A DNA stretch of 64,000 nucleotides, taken from positions 62,001 to 126,000 of the forward strand of contig JACQZI010000008.1 in NCBI GenBank assembly GCA_016207825.1, given 5' to 3'. The DNA is from Planctomycetota bacterium. Lineage in GTDB: Bacteria; Planctomycetota; MHYJ01; JACQXL01; JACQZI01. The position numbers and the translations under genes were made by a program. Positions within the stretch are counted from its first letter, which is position 1; the number at the start of each line of letters is the position of its first letter. The notes under the pieces are model-generated. The model was given only the letters and a program-made list of their open reading frames with translations, ran no database searches and was not told the origin of the DNA. Positions 53,061 through 61,350 of this stretch are shown here, in pieces.

Positions 53061-53609
53061 ATGATGAAAGTGAAAAAATGTATTATCATATGGTTAATTC
53101 TGGTAATAAGCACTATTACTATCTGCGCCGAAGGCAAAGGCTGTTGGGGGCAGGAGCTTAGCGAAAGGGTGGACACAGTAAGCGGAAGCAGTGGCGCAGG
53201 CGGCGGGAGCAGTGGAGGTGGCGGAGGAGGAAGCGGTTCAAGCGGAGGAGGTAATCCTGTTGTCCTGGTGCTTCCGGATAAACCGATGAATCCTCAACCG
53301 TTAAACGGTGCCTTGGGAATAAGCCGTCAGCTTGCCGCGACAAACGGCGCTTTGATATGCGAAGTTGCCGCTGACCCTTCTATAGAATATACGGTATATT
53401 TCGGAACTGATTATCCTTTGACCGAAAGTAACTTTCTGACATGGGCCTACGACGACAATGATGGCGCAACAGACGGTATTTTAACGATTGATTTATCCGG
53501 ATTATTGTTAAATATATTAGATCCCCAAACCACATATTATTGGCGTGTTGATGCGGCCGGTTATGATGGAACTACCATCGGAGATACCTGGTGGTTTGTT
53601 ACCCAGTAA
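53061..53609 (+). CDS. Secreted protein with Ser/Gly linker and a FN3-like C-terminal domain
   Basis: A 182-residue protein with a signal peptide (KKCIIIWLILVISTITICAEG), the motif GCWGQELSERVDTVSGSSG, a Ser/Gly-rich linker to about residue 68, and a C-terminal beta domain (PDKPMNPQPLNGALGISRQLAATNGALICEVAADPSIEYTVYFGTD... PQTTYYWRVDAAGYDGTTIGDTWWFVTQ). TYYWRVDA is typical of a fibronectin-like fold in bacterial surface proteins. Its leader and linker are nearly identical in DNA to those of the next gene, but the bodies differ. Shine-Dalgarno (AGAGAAA) is weak. Confidence 0.8.
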   Translation: MMKVKKCIIIWLILVISTITICAEGKGCWGQELSERVDTVSGSSGAGGGSSGGGGGGSGSSGGGNPVVLVLPDKPMNPQPLNGALGISRQLAATNGALICEVAADPSIEYTVYFGTDYPLTESNFLTWAYDDNDGATDGILTIDLSGLLLNILDPQTTYYWRVDAAGYDGTTIGDTWWFVTQ

Positions 53610-53809
53610 CCATCGATTTTTATGGGTAAAATAAATAAATTTTTGGTTATTGCTTGTTGCTTAATCATGATTGCTTCTCTTTCAATCGGAGGCGAAGCGC
53701 GCGGTTGCTGGGGTCAGGAGCTTAGCGAAAGGGTGGACACAGTAAGCGGAAGCAGTGGTTCAGGTGACGGTAGCCGTGGAGGTGGCGGAGGAGGAAGCGG
53801 TTCAAGCGG
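53151..53809 (+). repeat. Duplicated leader/linker DNA shared by two neighbouring genes
   Basis: The 44 bases at 53151-53194 are identical to 53715-53758 (encoding QELSERVDTVSGSSG). A second identical block of at least 32 bases covers 53214-53245 and 53778-53809 (the Gly-rich linker). Between and beyond them the genes diverge completely. This points to recent duplication or gene conversion of the N-terminal module only. Confidence 0.85.
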
Positions 53810-54779
53810 CGATGGAGGCGGAACAGTAACGCAAGCAACTGGAGGTTGGGCCAGACAAACCCCATCCGGAGCGGGCGGATTGCCTGTAGGCAGGCGCTCT
53901 CACGGAATGGTTTGGGACGGAATCAGGGTGATAATGTTCGGCGGGTATGACGGTGCCAATAATCGAAACGACCTCTGGTGGTACGGCCCTTCCGCCAATA
54001 CTTGGACGCAGATGCGCCTAAACGGGGCGGCTGGCTCACCATCAGCAAGGCAGGCTTTTACTATGGTGTGGGATGGGACAAGAGTAATCATGTTTGGAGG
54101 CTCAACCGGGGCCGCTTTCCCAAATGACCTTTGGTGGTATAATCCGAATACGAATACCTGGACACAACAGATTGCTGATGGTGTCGCCACTTCTCCTATC
54201 GGCAGGTTTAATGCCAGTATGGCCTGGGATGGAACCAGGGCGATTCTTTTCGGAGGGCAGGATATCTGGGAAACATTCCTTAATGATGTCTGGGCGTATA
54301 ATCCGAATACGAATTCCTGGACACAGCTTTCGGCGCAAGGCGCGGCAGGCTCTCCTTCCGCCAGGACAGGGCATACGCTTGTCTCAAACGGTTCGGGTAT
54401 TTTGCTCTTTGGCGGACTGGGTCCTCTGACGTCTTACCGGAATGATTTATGGCTTTATGATACGGTTGGCAACAGCTGGTCTGAATTGATTCCGAACGGC
54501 GCCGCGAATTCTCCCAATGCCAGATTATTCCATTCCATGTCATGGTGCGGTAGCCAGGGAATTATGTTTGGCGGAAGTCTTCCAGGTTTACGAAATGATT
54601 TGTGGATATGTTCATCCGGAGGAAGCTGGACACAGCGTATAAGTAACGGTGCGGCGACTTCACCGGCTGTGCGTGAGCGCGCCGGAATGGTCTGGGATGG
54701 CAGTAAAATTATCATGTTCGGCGGCGAAGGAGATAATTCCAATGAATTGAGCGATACCTGGTGGTTTATTACGCAGTAA
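53622..54779 (+). CDS. Secreted Kelch-repeat protein
   Basis: A 385-residue protein with a signal peptide (KINKFLVIACCLIMIASLSIGGEA), the shared motif GCWGQELSERVDTVSGSSG, a Ser/Gly linker to about residue 70, and six Kelch repeats of about 50 residues (for example SPSARQAFTMVWDGTRVIMFGGSTG...NDLWWYNPNTNTWTQ), which should close into a six-bladed propeller. It ends SDTWWFITQ, very like the end of its neighbour (GDTWWFVTQ). It begins 12 bases after the previous stop codon and is the last gene of the sigma-54 operon. Substrate or ligand unknown. Confidence 0.88.
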   Translation: MGKINKFLVIACCLIMIASLSIGGEARGCWGQELSERVDTVSGSSGSGDGSRGGGGGGSGSSGDGGGTVTQATGGWARQTPSGAGGLPVGRRSHGMVWDGIRVIMFGGYDGANNRNDLWWYGPSANTWTQMRLNGAAGSPSARQAFTMVWDGTRVIMFGGSTGAAFPNDLWWYNPNTNTWTQQIADGVATSPIGRFNASMAWDGTRAILFGGQDIWETFLNDVWAYNPNTNSWTQLSAQGAAGSPSARTGHTLVSNGSGILLFGGLGPLTSYRNDLWLYDTVGNSWSELIPNGAANSPNARLFHSMSWCGSQGIMFGGSLPGLRNDLWICSSGGSWTQRISNGAATSPAVRERAGMVWDGSKIIMFGGEGDNSNELSDTWWFITQ

Positions 54780-54819
54780 GTTTATTTGTGGATAGGATTA
54801 AATAATATGTTTCTTAATC

Positions 54820-56577
54820 TTAATCCGGCTTACTGGTAAAAACATGGTCTAAAATAGCCAATCTTATGTCATAGTTGGTGTCAGCTGTAATTTTATACAA
54901 CGGGTTTATTTTCTCAGTATCGAGTATGAATCCTATTGCGAACATTGCATACTGCCTCATGTCAGGGTTTTGTTCCCCATCGTAAAAGTCCATTACTTTT
55001 TCCAGCGATGATTTATCCCCGATATAGGCGATTCCATGAAGCGCATGTAAAACGAATTGAGGCATTAATTCTTTGTTATTAATTCTGTTGTGAAGCGTTT
55101 CCAATATTTCCTGTCTTTTCCCCAACATTGCCAAAGAAACGGTTAAATTGTTATATACATTTGCCGCAACCGCAAGTTCTTTTTGGGCTTTTTGGTATAT
55201 TTTCTCTACAGCGTTAATAGCTGATTCATCACCAATCATTCCCAGTGCTTGGCAGGCATAAAGCCAGCTTACAGGGTCGGTAAATTCTTCCTTCTCCAAA
55301 ATCTCAAGCAATAACGGCACGGATTTTTTATCCTTAAGAAGCCCGAGTGCAATTACCGTTGCAGATCTTGCGGGCGTGTTTTTTTTGGTTAAAAGCTCTC
55401 TTAAAGTGTCGCAAGCTTTTTCTTCCCCTAAAATGCCTAAGGCAATAATTGCGAATTCCTTTAAGCCTAAAACGATTTCCTTCCCCTTGACGACATCAAG
55501 GATAATATTATATGCTGATTTATCCCCTAACTGTGCCAAAGAGATTACCGCAAATTGCCGGACAGTAGGGATTTTATCTTTGGCCAAAAGTTCTATCAGG
55601 GTGTTTTTTGCCTCGGGCGATTTGATTAAGCCAAATGCAATGGTTATACTGGCGCGTAGTTTGGGTGTTTTATGGGCGTCTTTTAACGCCGTATTTAAAA
55701 GCGGTATTGCTTCTGCGTCACCCATCCTTCCCAACGCCAGAGCCGCATATGACCGTATATCTTCCTCAAGCTTAGAATTATTAAGTATTTTTTCTATCAG
55801 CGGGATTTGCGCCTTTTCCTGTAGATTCCCCAAAGAAAGCAGGGCGGAACAAACGATATCTTTTTCAATCTTTTCCCCATCCTTTAAAACAAGAAGTTCT
55901 TTAAGTGTTTCTACTGATTTATTATCTTTAATATATCCGAGTCCCAGAACCGCGTAAGCGCGCGTTACGCTTATGAGTTTTTTGGTGAAGATTATTTTTC
56001 TTAAGTCTTCTACAGCCGAAGGGTCGCCTGTCAGGCCGAGCGAAAGGCATACCACATTTTGAACGAAAAACTCCTTGTCATTTTCTAAAGATTCCTTGAG
56101 GTGCTTAACAACATTCCTGTTCTTTGTTTTACCCAGCGCCAGGGCGGCCATGGCTCTGGTTAAGGCGACTTTATCATTCTTTAAAACAGCAGCAATGCGG
56201 TCTATGAGCTTGTTCTTATTTTGTTGGACGGCAATGGTTTCGTCCTGGCCAATTGGTTTTTCTTCATCCCAGACAAGCGGTGTCTTGAAAGGCAGATAAT
56301 TAAGGCGGTTTTTTATCCACCATACTTCCCACATGCCGAAATTATTCGGGACAGGAGAAGGTGGGTTTAATACTAATGGTTCAAGTCCGGTGCTGGTGGG
56401 TGGCCGGGGTGGGACTTTTGGTGTTTCTTGGATTTTAGGTTTAGGGGGCAATACAGGCGGTGGCGGAGTTCCACCGGATGGGCAACAACTGTAAGCATGG
56501 TTAAAATCACTCAAAGATAAAACCGTTATCGCCAGGAATGAAATTACCGTTAGCCAGGCAATATTTTTAGGATTCAT
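54820..56577 (-). CDS. Secreted HEAT-repeat protein
   Basis: A 585-residue protein with a signal peptide (MNPKNIAWLTVISFLAITVLSLSDFNHAYS) followed by a cysteine pair and a proline-rich linker (PSGGTPPPPVLPPKPK...PPRPP). From about 115 to 570 there are roughly a dozen HEAT/PBS-like repeats (AVEDLRKIIFTKKLISVTRAYAVLGLGYIKDN; AIPLLNTALKDAHKTPKLRASITIAFGLIKS), an alpha-solenoid for protein binding. No catalytic motif is seen. It converges on the Kelch gene; GGATTAA/TTAATCC at 54795-54826 is a weak shared hairpin. Confidence 0.85.
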   Translation of the reverse strand: MNPKNIAWLTVISFLAITVLSLSDFNHAYSCCPSGGTPPPPVLPPKPKIQETPKVPPRPPTSTGLEPLVLNPPSPVPNNFGMWEVWWIKNRLNYLPFKTPLVWDEEKPIGQDETIAVQQNKNKLIDRIAAVLKNDKVALTRAMAALALGKTKNRNVVKHLKESLENDKEFFVQNVVCLSLGLTGDPSAVEDLRKIIFTKKLISVTRAYAVLGLGYIKDNKSVETLKELLVLKDGEKIEKDIVCSALLSLGNLQEKAQIPLIEKILNNSKLEEDIRSYAALALGRMGDAEAIPLLNTALKDAHKTPKLRASITIAFGLIKSPEAKNTLIELLAKDKIPTVRQFAVISLAQLGDKSAYNIILDVVKGKEIVLGLKEFAIIALGILGEEKACDTLRELLTKKNTPARSATVIALGLLKDKKSVPLLLEILEKEEFTDPVSWLYACQALGMIGDESAINAVEKIYQKAQKELAVAANVYNNLTVSLAMLGKRQEILETLHNRINNKELMPQFVLHALHGIAYIGDKSSLEKVMDFYDGEQNPDMRQYAMFAIGFILDTEKINPLYKITADTNYDIRLAILDHVFTSKPD

Positions 56578-56655
56578 ATCATTTCCTTTCTCGTTTGATA
56601 CAAGGTTCTCCTGTATAATACAATCTAAACAGGCGAAAGTTTTATAAAAATAGTT

Positions 56656-57489
56656 TTAATCCAAATTTATTGAGCAGCGAAACCCATTACCGTTGCAATA
56701 GCCATCCGGGCCCGGATTGTCACGGTCGGTTGAACGGCAATTTTTGATTTCATTAAACCACCCGCCGCCTCTGACCACATGATAAGAACCTGTTAACGGG
56801 CCAATCGGATTCTTCACGGGCATATCAAAATAATTAGTTAAATATTGGTAATAATCTTCGCCGTACCAATCATAACACCATTCCCAGACATTTCCGATCA
56901 TATCATATAATCCGAAACCGTTTGGTTTTTTCTTTCCTACAGGCTGGGTTGTTTCCATTGAATTTTTTTTATACCAAAGGAATTTTTCATCTTCATCGTC
57001 TCCCCAGTAAAACAGGGTAGTTGTTCCTGCCCGGCAGGCATATTCCCATTCTGCTTCTGTCGGCAACTTCAACCCTGTTTTTCTGCAAAAGATAATGCTG
57101 TCTTCCCATGAAACCATCTCTACAGGATACTCATTCCCTTTGTTAAACCCTGACGGATTGTTTTTCATAATCGTTTTCCATACGCCTTGGGTCACTTCAT
57201 ACTTTCCGATTAAAAAACTGTCTATTTTAACTTCGTGAACCGGTCGTTCGTCTCCATCGCCATTGGTGTTTCCCATTTGGAATATTCCTCCAGGTATAAG
57301 CACAAAAGCCATGCCGGTTTGAATGTGATTGTATTCTTTATACCCTTGTTGGTTGATGCCGATAAACTTCATTCCTTTAACAGTCGGTGTTATATCCGAT
57401 GGGGTAGCCGTGCATGAAAGGCATAATATACAAAATGTTATGGTGATAAATACGATAAGGTAAACAGGACGTTCGATATGTTTAATCAT
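56656..57489 (-). CDS. Formylglycine-generating-enzyme-like (SUMF1) lipoprotein
   Basis: A protein of about 277 residues with an N-terminal membrane/lipoprotein signal (YLIVFITITFCILCLSC) and a full FGE-sulfatase domain: FVLIPGGIFQMGNTNGDGDERPVHEVKIDSFLIGKYEVTQGVWKTIM, PVEMVSWEDSIIFCRKTGLKLPTEAEWEYACRAG, GLYDMIGNVWEWCYDWYG and the C-terminal VVRGGGWFNEIKNCRSTDR...GNGFRCS. True formylglycine enzymes use two cysteines near the C-terminal part; many secreted relatives, as probably here, lack activity and act as binding domains or modify unknown targets. ATG 57489 is chosen; an ATG four codons earlier is possible. Confidence 0.9.
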   Translation of the reverse strand: MIKHIERPVYLIVFITITFCILCLSCTATPSDITPTVKGMKFIGINQQGYKEYNHIQTGMAFVLIPGGIFQMGNTNGDGDERPVHEVKIDSFLIGKYEVTQGVWKTIMKNNPSGFNKGNEYPVEMVSWEDSIIFCRKTGLKLPTEAEWEYACRAGTTTLFYWGDDEDEKFLWYKKNSMETTQPVGKKKPNGFGLYDMIGNVWEWCYDWYGEDYYQYLTNYFDMPVKNPIGPLTGSYHVVRGGGWFNEIKNCRSTDRDNPGPDGYCNGNGFRCSINLD

Positions 57490-57616
57490 AATTGTATGCA
57501 CTTATTTATATATATGCCAAAAAAAGGCATTTGTCAATATATATGCTTGGTATTTATAGGGCATATTCTCGCAATCCACTATTACAAATAAAAGGGATAA
57601 CATCTTAAGGTTTTTC

Positions 57617-57644
57617 TTGACTTAGAATCGGAGTTAAATATAGT
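57617..57644 (+). promoter_or_regulatory. Promoter of the VWA-like gene
   Basis: TTGACT at 57617-57622 and TATAGT at 57639-57644 are 16 bases apart, with a predicted start near 57651 and a leader of about 65 bases. A separate TATAAT at 57678-57683 lacks a good -35 box. Confidence 0.5.
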
Positions 57645-57715
57645 ATAAAACTATTAGGTGTTTTTGCAATAGCATGGTATAATTTATTATGTAGTATGTT
57701 GGGAAATAGTGGATT

Positions 57716-59665
57716 ATGATTCAGCAATCAATGAGAGTGGTAGTTATCTGCATCATTATTTTAATAGCCTGTTTTAACGGGTTTATATTAACACAGAATG
57801 CTGAGGAAGAAGGGGTAGACGAGGATTTTATCGAAGATTTGGAGGGTTCGATAGAAGGATGGGAAGAAGAAGGGGAAGGGGCCGGTTTAGGTGAAGACCA
57901 GGGATTAAATGAGGATGACGGGATAGTAGAAGACGGGGAAGAAGAAATAGAAGAGCCGCTGCCAAAAGAACCTGTAAAACCTGAAGAGGTTATTCGCTCG
58001 TCGGATATTACGGTTTATAACCTGGATATCAACCAGATTGTGGCGCGTATTTGTTCGGAAAGGACGGGGAATGCTTCCAAAGGAGGCAAGGATGCCAATG
58101 GGATGCCTCTGATTATCTGGCTGGTTGATAATACTACTTATGTAAAGGATAAGAAATGCCACGAAGAGCTGTCCAAGGCTATTGATAAAACATTCCGTAA
58201 GGCTGGATCTTTTCAAATGGCGGTTGTCAAATTTTCCTCCAAGCCTGAAATAGTTGCCAAAGCCGATAAGGAACTTAAAAATGCCTGCAAGGCAATCAGT
58301 GAGATATGCCGGACGCCCGATGACAACCCGAAGGATTATTGCGAGGCAACCAGGTTTTGTGTCGAATCATTCAAAGATTATCCGCACAAAAAACACCTAG
58401 TCCTTTTTACGCTGCAAAACAATAACATAGAATATGATTTGGAAAAGACCCTGTCTATGCTCAAAGGGAATATGACGCTCGATGTCATAAGCGGCGGAGC
58501 GGGTTTCCAGGAGCATAATTTGTATGTATCAATACGCAAATCAGGCGGGCGTGTCTCGACTGATTCTGCGAATTCCGAGCTTCACAGGTATAGCCGCGCC
58601 GGTTCTTTTATCATCCCGCGTTATTTCCTTAATCAGTATGTCTCTTCCGGATATGGTTATTATGGCCTGGGCCGCCTGGCAGCCTATAGCGGCGGTAAAT
58701 ATTATATGTATTACCCGCCGGGCGGAGGGGATGCCAAATCTTTCTGCGAACTTCATAAGTGCATCTGGTGCGAGAAAAACCAGGCCCACGATTGCGGTAC
58801 TTCTTATACCAAGCTTTTCCCGGCTTTGGGGCCGGCGCTGGTTTCCCGTCTTTATTATGAAGAGCTTTATAAATCGGACCCGCTTTACCAGTTTATTAAG
58901 GACGAAGGCAAAGCGATTGGCGTAATGGGTAATATCCCGCGCGATTTAAAAACAATCTTCAGCGAAGGGAAAAAGGCCTCCGCGGCCGTGCTTAAGCAGG
59001 TGGAATCGGTAATCAAAAAATACGACGAGCGGATTGCCGAAACGGAAAAGGTGCTGGAAGAAAACCGGGGAAAAGGTGTTTTACGGTTCAGGGCGCACGC
59101 CATGGTTGCGCTGGCACAATATTATGTCGAGCGTTTTAACCTGGAACAATATAAGGCCTATTTAGAGCAGTTGAAAAAACCCAAGAACGCCAACTGGGAA
59201 AACGGTTATATCGTAGGAAATGCCGATTGCCTTTGCCACCTGGAGTTCGCTTTCAAGGATAAAGATGACTATATCAAAACCAATCTCCGGCAGGATTTGA
59301 AAAAATCAGTAAAGATGATGACCGGCCGTAAAGAATTCAGGTTTTATGTTAAGGACGAAGACGGTGAGGAAAAATTGGCTAAAGCACTTGAGGGGGTTGC
59401 TAAAATTATCGTCCAGTGGAAAAATACCCCCTGGGAATTAGTTGCAAGAAGGATTCCTTTGGTGATTGAATTTGACATCAGCTATTCGTTTGCCCAATCC
59501 AGGGCGCGCCGTTCAAAGCCGCCTCCGCCGCCCGTTACGCCCAAGCCTTCTCCGACCCCGACTCCTTCGCCCACGCCGACGCCAACCCCTGACCCGGCAC
59601 CTGCGCCGGCGCCTGCTCCCGGGCCTTCGCCCACGCCGACACCTACGCCTACCCCGACGAAATAG
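57716..59665 (+). CDS. Secreted VWA-like protein with acidic N-terminus and Pro/Thr tail
   Basis: A 649-residue protein. A signal peptide (MRVVVICIIILIACFNGFILT) is followed by a strongly acidic stretch (about 30-85), a von Willebrand A-like domain near 125-300 (PLIIWLVDNTTYVKDKKCHEELSKAIDKTF...FQMAVVKFSS...KHLVLFTLQ...MTLDVISGGA), a large helical region with a Cys-rich segment (CELHKCIWCEKNQAHDCG) and a C-terminal Pro/Thr/Ala-rich tail (about 600-649). The metal-binding DxSxS of VWA domains is replaced by DNTTY, so cation binding may be altered. The stop codon lies inside a CCCGAC-n-GTCGGG palindrome. Confidence 0.8.
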   Translation: MIQQSMRVVVICIIILIACFNGFILTQNAEEEGVDEDFIEDLEGSIEGWEEEGEGAGLGEDQGLNEDDGIVEDGEEEIEEPLPKEPVKPEEVIRSSDITVYNLDINQIVARICSERTGNASKGGKDANGMPLIIWLVDNTTYVKDKKCHEELSKAIDKTFRKAGSFQMAVVKFSSKPEIVAKADKELKNACKAISEICRTPDDNPKDYCEATRFCVESFKDYPHKKHLVLFTLQNNNIEYDLEKTLSMLKGNMTLDVISGGAGFQEHNLYVSIRKSGGRVSTDSANSELHRYSRAGSFIIPRYFLNQYVSSGYGYYGLGRLAAYSGGKYYMYYPPGGGDAKSFCELHKCIWCEKNQAHDCGTSYTKLFPALGPALVSRLYYEELYKSDPLYQFIKDEGKAIGVMGNIPRDLKTIFSEGKKASAAVLKQVESVIKKYDERIAETEKVLEENRGKGVLRFRAHAMVALAQYYVERFNLEQYKAYLEQLKKPKNANWENGYIVGNADCLCHLEFAFKDKDDYIKTNLRQDLKKSVKMMTGRKEFRFYVKDEDGEEKLAKALEGVAKIIVQWKNTPWELVARRIPLVIEFDISYSFAQSRARRSKPPPPPVTPKPSPTPTPSPTPTPTPDPAPAPAPAPGPSPTPTPTPTPTK

Positions 59666-59671
59666 TCGGGT
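59652..59671. repeat. Palindromic element over a stop codon
   Basis: CCCGAC-GAAATA-GTCGGG (59653-59670) contains the TAG stop codon of the VWA-like gene in its loop and right arm. It belongs to the dispersed CCCGA family and may have set the present 3' end of the gene. Confidence 0.6.
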
Positions 59672-59749
59672 AATAAGTAGATAAGGAACTAAGTTGATAG
59701 GGATTAATTTTATTATTCCTCACCTGGCGCGTGTATTACCATTTCACTC

Positions 59750-59778
59750 TTGACAAGCGGCTTGTTTAGAAGTATACT
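59750..59778 (+). promoter_or_regulatory. Promoter giving a leaderless mRNA
   Basis: TTGACA at 59750-59755 and TATACT at 59773-59778 are 17 bases apart. The expected start at about 59785 coincides with ATG 59786, and no Shine-Dalgarno precedes that ATG. An in-frame TTG at 59750 lies inside the -35 box and so cannot be the start. Confidence 0.8.
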
Positions 59779-59785
59779 CAATCCT

Positions 59786-61204
59786 ATGAAGTATGTTGTG
59801 CTGATATGCGGTATGGTGTTATTGATTGCATCTTGTCAGACGGAGAAACCAGTAGCCAGGGAAGATCAAAACCCCTCGATACCCGCTACTCAATACTCGC
59901 TACTAATTTCCCAGCTCGGTGGCGATGATTGGGAAACACGGGAATCCGCTCAAAAGAAACTGGAAGACTGGCCCGCAGACACAATAGGCGAAATAGAACC
60001 GGCCGTTAAAGAAGCCGCAGAAAGCAATGACCCGGAAACCCGTACCCGTGCCATCCGTATTTATGACATAATTAAAATCAGAAAGCGGGTAAAGTTCTCC
60101 GATAGTTTCTTGAAGGAATTCCCTGATATCTACCGCGATTTAACTAAACTTGACGCAAGCGGCAGGTTTGGATGCCTTCAAAAGATTACTGGCACAAATC
60201 AAAAAGACATGTTTGAACCCATTAAATTTATATATAAAGATAAAGTATTAAACACTGATATTGCCGGTTTGATTGGCGAGATTATCCAAGATAATATTAA
60301 AGGAGTATCCGACAAACAGAAACAAATTATTCTCTCTATAGTTAGCGGTGAACTGTATCATGACCCGCTGTCTTCCAGCACGGATATTGAAGGAGGATGG
60401 TGCGATATCATCCCGGAAGCTGCTCCATACGTCATAAAACTTCTAAAAGATGATAACTATGTTTGCGCAAAAGCTGCGGAAGCTCTTGGAAAACTTGGGG
60501 CGAAAGAAGCTATTCCTAGAATAAAGGAACTTATGAACCGTCAAAATGAATATGTCCATATGTGCGCTGTCGTGGCTCTTGGCCGCCTTGGCGCCAAAGA
60601 AATTATTCCCGATTTAATGAAATTCTTAAAGTCCGGATACGTTCGCGGTTCAGTCGCTCAAGCCCTTGGTTATTTAGGAGTAAAAGAAGCCATACCTGAT
60701 ATAATAAAGCTCCTAAAGGATGGTGCTTGGGATGTTCGGTGGTCTGCGGTTAGCGCTCTTGGATTACTTAACGCTAAAGAATCTGTTCCCGAGATAATAA
60801 AACTCTTGGAAGACGAGCATCATGATGTTCGCCAGTGCGCTGTGAAAACGCTTGAGCAACTCGGCGACAAAGAAATTATTCCTGCAATGAGAAAATTATT
60901 AAATGACAAAGACCTGTATATGATAGGCTATGCTGTTATGACTCTTGCTAAGCTGGGAGATAAAGAATCAATCACAAAAATAATAAGGCTAATGGGATTT
61001 AATTATCCTGGTTATGGCGGACTTAGAGGGCTTTTTGCTATTGCACTCGTCGAGCTTGGCGCAAAGGATAAGGTAACCCAGGATATAGTAGATGATATTA
61101 ATATCATCGCGGTAAATTGGCATGATGGTTACAAATCCCGCGCCCGCGCCGCGCTAAAGGAATTAGGCGTTTCCGATGAAGAAATAGAAAAGGCGAAGGA
61201 ATGA
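59786..61204 (+). CDS. HEAT-repeat lipoprotein
   Basis: A 472-residue predicted lipoprotein (MKYVVLICGMVLLIASC; lipobox IASC). A linker (REDQNPSIPATQYSLL) encoded by CTCGATACC/CGCTACTCAA words leads to a helical module (ISQLGGDDWETRESAQKKLEDWP...SNDPETRTRAIRIYDI) also found in the TolB-like protein at 22716-23363. About eight HEAT repeats of 31 residues follow (AAPYVIKLLKDDNYVCAKAAEALGKLGAKEAIPRIKELM). It is probably a scaffold; no enzyme motif is seen. A strong promoter sets ATG 59786 as start with almost no leader. Confidence 0.85.
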   Translation: MKYVVLICGMVLLIASCQTEKPVAREDQNPSIPATQYSLLISQLGGDDWETRESAQKKLEDWPADTIGEIEPAVKEAAESNDPETRTRAIRIYDIIKIRKRVKFSDSFLKEFPDIYRDLTKLDASGRFGCLQKITGTNQKDMFEPIKFIYKDKVLNTDIAGLIGEIIQDNIKGVSDKQKQIILSIVSGELYHDPLSSSTDIEGGWCDIIPEAAPYVIKLLKDDNYVCAKAAEALGKLGAKEAIPRIKELMNRQNEYVHMCAVVALGRLGAKEIIPDLMKFLKSGYVRGSVAQALGYLGVKEAIPDIIKLLKDGAWDVRWSAVSALGLLNAKESVPEIIKLLEDEHHDVRQCAVKTLEQLGDKEIIPAMRKLLNDKDLYMIGYAVMTLAKLGDKESITKIIRLMGFNYPGYGGLRGLFAIALVELGAKDKVTQDIVDDINIIAVNWHDGYKSRARAALKELGVSDEEIEKAKE

Positions 61205-61350
61205 AACTTCTATAGAGTATTCTCTGTGCACTCCGCGCCTCTGCGGGGATATCTACTTCCTCGCCACTTGTATATCCAATGGCTATCAAAAGTGGTAAAT
61301 AGCTCTGAAACGGAAAGGATATAGACACTCGTACGGGACACATCGCTAAT

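Noticed and set aside
59750-59785. TTG start giving 12 more residues to the HEAT lipoprotein
   Set aside because: The TTG is the first base triplet of the -35 box; the lipoprotein signal begins properly at ATG 59786.
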